Source: Mediterraneibacter massiliensis
Lineage (GTDB): Bacteria > Bacillota > Clostridia > Lachnospirales > Lachnospiraceae
Direction: 5' to 3'
DNA length: 64,000 bases
Assembly: GCF_001487105.1 (NCBI RefSeq)
Contig: NZ_LN913001.1
Span: 1,854,372-1,918,371, forward strand
Part shown: positions 45,898 through 53,033 of the stretch, piece by piece
Numbering within the stretch: the first letter of the stretch is position 1
Layout of the letters: every line of letters starts with the position of its first letter
Translations under genes and position numbers: made by a program
The notes under the pieces: model-generated
Told to the model about the DNA's origin: nothing
Databases searched by the model: none
The model's input: only the letters and a program-made list of their open reading frames with translations

Positions 45898-47076
45898 TTA
45901 TCTGCCGCAGAGCTTTTTTTCCAATACCATGAAATACAATTTAAAATTATCTGCCTGACATCTCACATCCAGCCCTGTGAGTTCTTTTATCTTATGCAAG
46001 CGATATTTGATCGTATTCTTATGTGTATGCATACGACTCGCTGTCTCGTCCATATTGCCATCACACTCAAAATAAACGATCAACGTATCTACTAACTCTT
46101 GATTTTTCAATTTCTCCCAGACAGGTAAAAATAAACTCTCTGCTCTATTCTGCAGCATCTTGCGCAGGCTGCTATATAATTCCAGATCAGAAAATGTGTG
46201 TATCTTCGCTGTCTTATCTACGATCCGCCCCAACTCAAGCGCCTGCACAGCTTCTTCATAAGAACACCGGATACCCGCTGCTTTCATGTTCGCTGTTCCG
46301 ATTCCCACCCGATAGCCTCCGTGTATAGCCAGATCATCTAGTGTCACCTGCATTTCTGTCAAAATAAACGGAAGATATCGTTTCAACGTACTTTTCTGTC
46401 TGCTGTACAGTATAAAAAGGATTCCTTTCTCCAACGCAAAGTTACTGCTGTACAATCCTTCTGACAAGCTTTCCGCAAACGCAGAAAGTCTGTCTGCCGC
46501 AAATTGTACCATCCGCCGCCTGCCACCTTCATACATCTCCTGTGTATCTGCTTTGATCAGAAGTGCCTGGAAACAATCCTTTTCAACATCTACATTCAGA
46601 AGCCGTCCTTCTTCCTCAAATATATCCACATTTTCCGCAGGATGAAAAATAATGTCTGCCAAATATTTTCCCAGCATCTTCCTTCTATTGTTTTCTGTCA
46701 TGATTACATTCATAACATCCATGATAATGTCGATATATGTCATTTCATAAGGGATCTGAAGCAGTGGAAAATGATTTTTATCTGCGATTGCGATCATTTT
46801 ATCTGAAATGCGGCGTGCATATTTTCCGGTTTTAATTGCCAGACATGCGCTGCGTGTTTCCAACAGATCATAGAGCAGCCGACACTGCTTTTCCTCATCA
46901 TCCCCGATAGAATAGAGGCTGGTTATTAAAAAGTCATCGCCTTTCAGCCATTGGATCACGTCCGGTACCTCCATTACAGTCACGGTTCCCACATTGACAT
47001 CCAGACATTCCGTGTTTGTAACAAGCTCCAGGTTTCTAAGTGACTTAAACTCTAATAATTCTCTAAGTTTTGCCAT
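45898..47076 (-). CDS. PucR/CdaR-family transcriptional regulator
   Basis: A 392-residue regulator. The N-terminal part (about 1-120) is a PucR N-terminal ligand-type domain (TVMEVPDVIQWLKGDDFLIT), the middle is GGDEF-like, and the C-terminal HTH_30 domain reads FECDGNMDETASRMHTHKNT then IKYRLHKIKELTGLDV. PucR-type proteins generally control purine or ureide catabolism. It follows the regulator-phosphatase fusion by 19 bases and precedes the M20-pyr unit, so it is the best candidate regulator of that unit. Confidence 0.9.
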   Translation of the reverse strand: MAKLRELLEFKSLRNLELVTNTECLDVNVGTVTVMEVPDVIQWLKGDDFLITSLYSIGDDEEKQCRLLYDLLETRSACLAIKTGKYARRISDKMIAIADKNHFPLLQIPYEMTYIDIIMDVMNVIMTENNRRKMLGKYLADIIFHPAENVDIFEEEGRLLNVDVEKDCFQALLIKADTQEMYEGGRRRMVQFAADRLSAFAESLSEGLYSSNFALEKGILFILYSRQKSTLKRYLPFILTEMQVTLDDLAIHGGYRVGIGTANMKAAGIRCSYEEAVQALELGRIVDKTAKIHTFSDLELYSSLRKMLQNRAESLFLPVWEKLKNQELVDTLIVYFECDGNMDETASRMHTHKNTIKYRLHKIKELTGLDVRCQADNFKLYFMVLEKKLCGR

Positions 47077-47095
47077 CTTCTTTCAACCCCTGTGT

Positions 47096-48610
47096 TTACT
47101 CTAATATATCTTTTAACTGCTTTAATCTGCTGATCCTGTACGTACTTTTTTCTCCCTGCACCTGTTCTTTTTCCCCTTCTTTAATAAACCAGCATGTATC
47201 GATCCCATATTCCAGCCCGCCTTTTATATCAGAGCTGTATGAATCTCCGATGATCAATGCCTTGTCCTTATCAAATTCCGGAATATGTTTTTCCACATAT
47301 GTAAAAAATTCTTTAGACGGTTTCTGCGCCCCCACTTCCTCTGAAACAAAGATCTGCTCAAAATACTTGTCAAGCCCCGCAGCTTTCAGACGTTTCTTCT
47401 GCGTCTTTGCCACTCCGTTACTGATGATAAATAAGCGGTACCTTCCCTGCAGCCACTGGCAGATTTCTTCTGCATCTTCGATCATCTGCGTACCTTCATT
47501 TAAACAGGAACGGTATTTTGTCTCCCACTCCTTTCCATCGATCTCTTGTCCAAATTCCTGCATTGTCTTCGCAAATCTCGTATTTAGAATCTCTTCCTTT
47601 TCTATCTTTCCCTGCTCGTATTCCTTCCACAGCCTATCGTTGATCTTTTTATATACCGGAAGATAAGAGAGTGCATCTTCATACCCATAACTCTTTAATA
47701 CATGCGCAAAGGCTTCTTTTTCATTTGCCTGAAAATCCAGAAGTGTGTCATCAACATCCAACAGGAGGCAAGTATACCGATTCGATGCTTTCATCTTATC
47801 TATTTTTTTATTTGTATCCAACACTTTCTTCGCGATCATCAGCAAATGAAGTTTAAAACTGTCTTCTGTATCATGTACATCCAACCCCGTCGATTTTTTT
47901 ACATTCGCAAGATATTCTCTCACCAGATCAGAGGGAATATCCAGCACCTTCGCCGTCATATCTATATCTTCTTTGCACTTATAGTACTTCGCAAGTACAC
48001 GGATCTCTATGTCTCCCAGTTGGCTAAAGACAATATCTGTAATCTGCTTGCCATAACTAGTCACCATTGCATTGATAGAACTATAAATTTCCATTCCCAT
48101 ATAGTCTAAGAAAACCCTCTCTTTTTTGAAGATCTCGCCTGCCTTGACCGCCTTCATGGCATACGTATATGTACGTTTGATCCCAGATATCCCTTTTTCA
48201 GGAAGCCCTATCCCTACTCGTACTTTTTTATCGACTCCCAATGTCTCTAAACGAGCTGCTGCTTCTTTTTTAAACGCCGGAAGAATTTCGGACAGTTCGT
48301 CCTTTGTATGTCCTACTAAAAAAGTCGCTACCCCATTGTCCACATAAAACATCTGATTCGCAGCGGCGGCTCTATTGACAGCCGGCAGTGCACACATCCC
48401 TGTCAAATGCTCTTTTAATTTTTCTTTTTCTTCAAATGTTCCTTGTTCTGTAGAAGGATAGAGAAACACCACTCCCAAAAACATATCCCGGCTAACATCA
48501 AATCCCAGCTTTTTCCCCAGATGTGCTACGAGCTTTTCATCTTCATAGAAATAATTTACCACATCATTAAAATACGTTGAAAATCCTATTGTCTCCATAC
48601 TGCTGTACAT
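47096..48610 (-). CDS. PucR-like regulator fused to a YjjG/YfnB-type HAD phosphatase
   Basis: One uninterrupted 504-codon frame with two unrelated parts. Residues 1-270 resemble the central and C-terminal domains of PucR/CdaR regulators; the helix-turn-helix lies near YYKCKEDIDMTAKVLDIPSD and ends TGLDVHDTEDSFKLHLLMIA, parallel to the neighbouring PucR. Residues 277-504 are a HAD subfamily IA hydrolase: nucleophile motif LLLDVDDTLLDFQANE (Asp 285), FIISNGVAKTQKKRL, and IGDSYSSDIKGG. The nearest known relatives are YfnB and YjjG, the latter a pyrimidine 5'-nucleotidase. No ribosome binding site precedes the internal ATG at the junction, so I see a true fusion. GGAGGT precedes 48610. Confidence 0.85.
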   Translation of the reverse strand: MYSSMETIGFSTYFNDVVNYFYEDEKLVAHLGKKLGFDVSRDMFLGVVFLYPSTEQGTFEEKEKLKEHLTGMCALPAVNRAAAANQMFYVDNGVATFLVGHTKDELSEILPAFKKEAAARLETLGVDKKVRVGIGLPEKGISGIKRTYTYAMKAVKAGEIFKKERVFLDYMGMEIYSSINAMVTSYGKQITDIVFSQLGDIEIRVLAKYYKCKEDIDMTAKVLDIPSDLVREYLANVKKSTGLDVHDTEDSFKLHLLMIAKKVLDTNKKIDKMKASNRYTCLLLDVDDTLLDFQANEKEAFAHVLKSYGYEDALSYLPVYKKINDRLWKEYEQGKIEKEEILNTRFAKTMQEFGQEIDGKEWETKYRSCLNEGTQMIEDAEEICQWLQGRYRLFIISNGVAKTQKKRLKAAGLDKYFEQIFVSEEVGAQKPSKEFFTYVEKHIPEFDKDKALIIGDSYSSDIKGGLEYGIDTCWFIKEGEKEQVQGEKSTYRISRLKQLKDILE

Positions 48611-48683
48611 CTCATTACCTCCAATTGACAGACTATTTTATTTTATTCTATATATTTTTCTCTCTTTTTTAGATGAAAAACAT

Positions 48684-48712
48684 ATTTTACACTATCATTT
48701 TGATCTTGTCAA
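48684..48712 (-). promoter_or_regulatory. Sigma-A promoter of the regulator operon
   Basis: TTGACA (48707-48712), 17 bases, TAAAAT (48684-48689) on the minus strand. Immediately upstream of the -35 box are three 9-base repeats that are A-rich on this strand and may act as an UP element. Confidence 0.82.
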
Positions 48713-48714
48713 TC

Positions 48715-48741
48715 ATTTTCTTTATTTTCTTTATTTTCTTT
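48715..48741. repeat. Three tandem 9-bp repeats
   Basis: ATTTTCTTT occurs three times in exact tandem (48715, 48724, 48733) in the divergent gap, touching the -35 region of the regulator promoter. Confidence 0.9.
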
Positions 48742-48743
48742 CA

Positions 48744-48783
48744 ATTCTTCTTATATATTAAAAATATAATATATAAGAAGAAT
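48744..48783. repeat. Perfect 17-bp inverted repeat
   Basis: ATTCTTCTTATATATTA (48744-48760) and its exact complement (48767-48783) are separated by six bases. AT-rich, with no T run after it on either strand, so more like an operator than a terminator. It lies midway in the 345-base gap between the regulator operon and the symporter gene, which also holds both promoters and a weak hairpin at 48795-48825. Confidence 0.85.
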
Positions 48784-48837
48784 ACTATCTTTGTTAAAAA
48801 CGACAAAATTTCTATCGTTTTTTTGTCTTCCTGACAA

Positions 48838-48866
48838 TTGTAAACGTAAGTTTTATTCGATAAGAT
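48838..48866 (+). promoter_or_regulatory. Candidate promoter of the dicarboxylate symporter
   Basis: TTGTAA (48838-48843), 17 bases, TAAGAT (48861-48866), about 90 bases before the start codon. Confidence 0.6.
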
Positions 48867-48955
48867 GACCATATATATCTTGGTGCACAATAGACCCCTT
48901 AAGAAAAGGCGCTTTTTCTGACAATGTATTCCATTTCAGAAGGAGGATTGAAACT

Positions 48956-50308
48956 ATGCAAAATCAAAAATCGATACATTCTCTGGCACGAAGAATTGTC
49001 ATTGCTCTCGTGCTTGGTATTATCGCGGGCTTTTTCTTTATATGGCTAAGAGAAACATTAAATGCTACCGGCAATGCAAATATCTGGAATATGATCAATA
49101 GTATCTTCTTCCAAGATATATCTGCTGAAGGAGCCTCTAATGCTATTGGTCTGTTCTATATAATCGGACAGATGTTCATCCGCGCCTTGCAGCTTGTTAT
49201 CATCCCCATGATCTTTACTTCTATTGCTCTTGCTATCGGCACAATCTCAGATACGCGAACACTGGGCCGCATCTCTTTTAAAACAATCGCCTGGTTCTTG
49301 CTATGCTATTTCTTTGCGCTGCTCCTAGCAGGCACAGTCGGTATGTTTCTTTATCGCAGCGGTCTTTTCAGCGCCAATATTACCGGACTTTCTGTTTCCA
49401 AAGGTTCTGTCGGTTCCAACCCTCTGCTTGTTATTTTAAACGCTGTTCCCCTTAATATCACAGCTGTATTCAGTGACAACACAGCTGTACTCGCTGTTGT
49501 ATTTCTAGCTGTCGCAGTAGGACTGTGCATGAATGTACTGGGAAAAGAAAAAACAAATACCTTAAGCAAGTTATTTCAAGAAATAAATGATATAGTGGTT
49601 GTTTTCTTAAATTTCGTAGTAACAAAAATGGGACCGTTTGCTATTTTCGCACTTTTTTCGAGAACATTTGCCACATATGGGATCCACTATCTGCGTCCGG
49701 CATTGATCTATGTAGTGACGACCGTTATCCTGCTTCTTACATACCTTTTTGCCGGTTATTCCCTGCTCATACGTTTTGGGACTCAATTAAATCCGATCCC
49801 TTTTATCAAAAAAATTTCCAAGGTCGCAATGTTCGGTTTTTCTACTTCTTCAAGCGCCGCTACTCTTCCTCTTAATTTAAAAACAACGACCACAGAGTTG
49901 GGAGTAGATGAAAAAATTGCTTCCTTTGTCCTCCCTCTTGGTATGACGATCAACATGAACGGTACTGCCATCATGCAGGTGATAGCGACATTGTTTATTG
50001 CCGGATGTTCCGGGTCGCATGTTACAGTTCCTATACTGATCATGATTTCAGTAATGGCAATGTTATGTTCAGCCGGAACACCGGCTGCGCCTGGAGCCGG
50101 AGCAATCGTTCTTTTTACTATTCTGTCTGGTGTTGGCTTTACAAACGACGCGGCGCTTTTGGCATATAGCCTGATACTGGCGATCAATCGTCCTATCGAA
50201 ATGCTCGTGACTTCTTTAAACACAGTAGGCGATTCCTGTACCTGTATCTATGTCGCCAAAACAGAAGGACTCTTGAACAAAGACATCTATAACAGTAAAG
50301 TAAAATAA
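48956..50308 (+). CDS. Dicarboxylate/amino acid:cation symporter (DAACS family)
   Basis: A 450-residue membrane protein of the DctA/GltP family. Hallmarks: the serine-rich loop (FGFSTSSSAATLPLN), GMTINMNGTAIMQVIATLFI and the C-terminal RPIEMLVTSLNTVGDS. Usual substrates are aspartate, glutamate and C4-dicarboxylates, with Na+ or H+; DctA of Salmonella is also known to take up orotate. It is divergent from the regulator operon. Orotate or aspartate are the obvious candidates here, but this is inference. AGAAGGAGG precedes the start. Confidence 0.9.
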   Translation: MQNQKSIHSLARRIVIALVLGIIAGFFFIWLRETLNATGNANIWNMINSIFFQDISAEGASNAIGLFYIIGQMFIRALQLVIIPMIFTSIALAIGTISDTRTLGRISFKTIAWFLLCYFFALLLAGTVGMFLYRSGLFSANITGLSVSKGSVGSNPLLVILNAVPLNITAVFSDNTAVLAVVFLAVAVGLCMNVLGKEKTNTLSKLFQEINDIVVVFLNFVVTKMGPFAIFALFSRTFATYGIHYLRPALIYVVTTVILLLTYLFAGYSLLIRFGTQLNPIPFIKKISKVAMFGFSTSSSAATLPLNLKTTTTELGVDEKIASFVLPLGMTINMNGTAIMQVIATLFIAGCSGSHVTVPILIMISVMAMLCSAGTPAAPGAGAIVLFTILSGVGFTNDAALLAYSLILAINRPIEMLVTSLNTVGDSCTCIYVAKTEGLLNKDIYNSKVK

Positions 50309-50316
50309 AATCTATT

Positions 50317-50357
50317 AAAAAGCATCCGAAATTTCTCTACATTTTTCGGATGCTTTT
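50317..50357. terminator. Bidirectional terminator between symporter and cobA
   Basis: AAAAGCATCCGAAA pairs with TTTTCGGATGCTTTT. It serves two convergent genes. Confidence 0.9.
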
Positions 50358-50369
50358 ATACAAAAATAC

Positions 50370-50897
50370 CTATCGTTCAATTCCCATTCTTGCCTTTATC
50401 CCCTTATCAAAGGGATGTTTTATCTTTTTCATTTCTGTAGCATAATCTGCCATATCCAGCAGTTCCATGCTTGGGCGGTTTCCTGTCAGTATGATTTCCA
50501 GATGCTTTGGTTTCCTTTTCAGATACTCTATGATCTTATCTTCCTCCAGAAGTTCTGCCTGTATTGCATAGATGATCTCATCCATAAACAATACGTCGTA
50601 TCCCTCCGCCTGCTTTGTCATCCTTTCAAATTGATCGGCGTAAAATATCTTTCTCTCTCTTCTCTCTTCTTCTGTCAGATAAGCACTGAATTTTTCCTTC
50701 TCTAATCCAGGCAGGAGCGTTATATTCTCAGACAGCTTTAATATATTTCTTTCACTGGTTTTGTTATCCTTCATAAACTGGTAGATCAATACTCTATATC
50801 CATATCCGGCAGCCCGGGCACATAATCCCATAGCCGCTGTTGTCTTTCCTTTTCCATTTCCAAAATATACGTGAATCAACCCTTTGTCCTTCTCCAT
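50370..50897 (-). CDS. cobA: Cob(I)yrinic acid a,c-diamide adenosyltransferase
   Basis: Adenosylates corrinoids with ATP, 175 residues, CobA/CobO/BtuR family. The P-loop is in HVYFGNGKGKTTAAMGLCAR, with DVLFMDEIIYAI and LTGNRPSMELLDMADYATEM following. No other cobalamin genes are near, so it may serve salvage. Its start lies only about 20 bases beyond the right end of the IS605-type element, so its original promoter may have been displaced; read-through from the element is possible. Confidence 0.93.
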   Translation of the reverse strand: MEKDKGLIHVYFGNGKGKTTAAMGLCARAAGYGYRVLIYQFMKDNKTSERNILKLSENITLLPGLEKEKFSAYLTEEERRERKIFYADQFERMTKQAEGYDVLFMDEIIYAIQAELLEEDKIIEYLKRKPKHLEIILTGNRPSMELLDMADYATEMKKIKHPFDKGIKARMGIER

Positions 50898-51027
50898 ATT
50901 TTATAAGCCTGTCCTTTCGTGAACTACCCATTGTCTAAAGCCAATGGACTTCCTGCTTCATCGACCTCGTAACCTACTATCTCCACAGGCGTTAATTCGG
51001 GCAGTTTCTGCCCTATATATGCTTCTT

Positions 51028-52131
51028 TTATGCTATTTGCCTTAATCCTTCTGCCAGTATATTTTTTGCGGCATTGATATCTCTATCTTGTTTTGTTCCA
51101 CAATTCGGACATATCCATTCCCTTACCGATAAATCTTTTGTATCTGTATTTTGATATCCACAGGCAAAACACAACTGGCTACTGGCATAAAATGTGTCTA
51201 TTTTGACATATTCCCTGCCATTCCATTTTGACTTATATTCCAGTTGCCTTGTAAGCTCATACCATGACACATCACTGATTGATTTTGCTAAATGATGATT
51301 TTTTACCATGTTTTTTATCTGCAGATTTTCCGAAACTATTACTTGGTTTTCGCTGACAATTTCGTGTGAAATCTTATGTAGATAATCTTTTCTGGTATTT
51401 GTTATCTTCTCATGGCATATTGCGATTTCTTTTTTCTTCTTCTCGTAATTTCTGCTGCCTTTTTCCTTGTGTGCCAGTTGCCTTTGCAGTCTCGACAGCT
51501 TCCTCTCATTCTTTTTTATTATCTTTGGATTTTCGTACCTTATCCCATCCGATGTGATACATAAATCCTTAATTCCTAAATCCAATCCTATATTTTGATT
51601 TCTGTGTGGCAATTTTTCATGCTCTGTTTCTACCAGTATTGACACATAGCATTTCCCACTTGGAACCTGACTGACCGTGGCTGATTTTATTTTGCCATGG
51701 AATTCTCTGTGCAGTTTTGCCTTTACTTCTTTTAACTTTGGCAGCTTTATTTTTCCATTCTCTAAATCTACAGCTATATTTCCATTCGTAAAATTCGTTG
51801 TATAGGATTTATGGTTATCGTGTTTACTCTTAAACTTTGGATAGCCCGTATGTTCTTTGAAAAACTTCTGATAAGCTGAATCCATATTATAGATTGCATT
51901 CGTCAGGGCAAACTTATCCACTTCTTTTAACCATTCATATGTCTTCTTTAATTCTCTGTTACAGTAATTGTTGCAGCCTGTTTTACTGATGGTTTTTTTC
52001 TCTTTCTCGTAAGCTTCTTTTCGATATGCAAGCGTCTGGTTATATACAAAACGGCAACAGCCAAATGTTTTAGCTATCTGCATTTTCTACTCATTGTTTG
52101 GATATACCCTGTATTTATATGCTTTTAACAT
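51028..52131 (-). pseudogene. tnpB: tnpB (RNA-guided nuclease of IS605 family) with early amber stop
   Basis: From the natural start at 52131 the frame reads 14 codons (MLKAYKYRVYPNNE) and then TAG at 52087-52089, where relatives carry Gln. After the stop the frame is intact for 351 codons. It keeps the RuvC residues (IGLDLGIKDL, VIVSENLQIKNM, DRDINAAKNI) and the zinc site (CFACGY, CPNCGT). An ATG two codons after the stop could restart translation but no ribosome binding site is seen. The core is therefore catalytically complete but missing its first strand unless the amber is suppressed. Confidence 0.88.
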
Positions 52132-52149
52132 TTGCTGCCGCCTGCCCTT

Positions 52150-52371
52150 CTATCCTTGATTTTCTATATACTTCTTTAACATTTCTTCGGAAATATTTCC
52201 TACACTACAGGCAAAGCATCCATCTGTCCAAAAGGTATGTTCTTTCCAAAAATGTTTTATATCATCTGATATTTGCTTTGATGTCAGTAATTTCTTTCTA
52301 TACTTGCACACAAAAATATTATGATATTGGAGTAAATATTTGTGTCTGTTTTTTGATTTCCATGTTCCCAT
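52150..52371 (-). pseudogene. tnpA: tnpA (Y1 HUH transposase) with internal deletion
   Basis: A 73-codon frame that begins like IS200/IS605 TnpA (KNRHKYLLQYHNIFVCKYRK) and ends like it (HFWKEHTFWTDGCFACSVGN then EEMLKKYIENQG, with the catalytic Tyr). The middle, about 60 residues in normal members, is missing in frame, and with it the HUH metal-binding pair. It cannot be active by itself. Confidence 0.85.
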
Positions 52372-52606
52372 GGCGTAAGTATAACACAAGCCACTACTTT
52401 TGCCTACCTTAACCCACCGTCTAAAGCCAGTGGGATTGCGGTAGCCGTATTTTCAAAATACATATCCACCTATATAATAAACATACCATTCCTAACCGAA
52501 AAATAAAAGGAGAATATCCAGGGAGTCTGGATCCTTCATAGAATATTGCATATTTATTTCTAAAAAAAGTATTGTATGTTAAACTATATATAAAGGAGGA
52601 ATTTTT

Positions 52607-52975
52607 ATGGAACAATATACTTTACCTCACCAGCACGGACAATCCAGAGAGCAGCTCCTAAAACACATGCCGGAGGCGGAATACTTTCAGATCATTGCCG
52701 ATATTTTCAAACAGTTAAGCGATCCTACACGGCTCCGTATTTTTTGGATCCTATGTCATTGTGAAGAATGTGTAATCAATATTTCTGCCATGATGCATAT
52801 GAGCAGTCCGGCTGTCGCTCATCACCTTCGCCTCCTGCGTTCCAGCGGGCTTCTTGAATCCCATCGAGATGGGAAAGAAACATATTATCGAGCAAGCAAC
52901 TCAAAAAAGGCACAGACCCTCCACCATATGATCGAACAAATGATGGAGATCTCCTGTATTAAAGGAGAGGCCTAA
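52607..52975 (+). CDS. ArsR/SmtB-family metalloregulator
   Basis: A 122-residue winged-helix repressor. KQLSDPTRLRIFWILCHCEE and the recognition helix SAMMHMSSPAVAHHLRLLRS are typical. Cys in HCEECV and the His-rich N- and C-termini (LPHQHG, LHHMIEQ) may bind metal. Such proteins release DNA when Zn, Cd or similar bind. It is convergent with the FeoAB gene. The Zn/Cd P-type ATPase 2.5 kb away is a likely target but is not adjacent. AAAGGAGG precedes the start. Confidence 0.88.
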   Translation: MEQYTLPHQHGQSREQLLKHMPEAEYFQIIADIFKQLSDPTRLRIFWILCHCEECVINISAMMHMSSPAVAHHLRLLRSSGLLESHRDGKETYYRASNSKKAQTLHHMIEQMMEISCIKGEA

Positions 52976-53000
52976 AGTGGCATCTCTATACTATAAACGG

Positions 53001-53031
53001 AAAAGGAGCAGGGTGCTCACCTGCTCCTTTT
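53001..53031. terminator. Bidirectional terminator between arsR and feoAB
   Basis: AAAAGGAGCAGG pairs with CCTGCTCCTTTT around a seven-base loop, between two convergent genes. Confidence 0.9.
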
Positions 53032-53033
53032 CT

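Larger units (their letters stand above)
50920..52445 (-). mobile_element. Decayed IS200/IS605-family element
   Basis: The element has the tnpA-tnpB order and a hairpin at each end with the same eight-base loop TCTAAAGC: CCATTG/CAATGG at 50928-50947 (right end) and CCCAC/GTGGG at 52413-52434 (left end). Exact tips cannot be fixed, because this family makes no target duplication. Between the tnpB stop and the right hairpin are about 80 noncoding bases, the region from which related elements make the TnpB guide (omega) RNA. Both genes are damaged. Confidence 0.85.

Noticed and set aside
52421-52615. A 64-codon minus-strand frame between the IS element and arsR
   Set aside because: It overlaps the IS left-end hairpin and the arsR start, has no family pattern and no good ribosome binding site.
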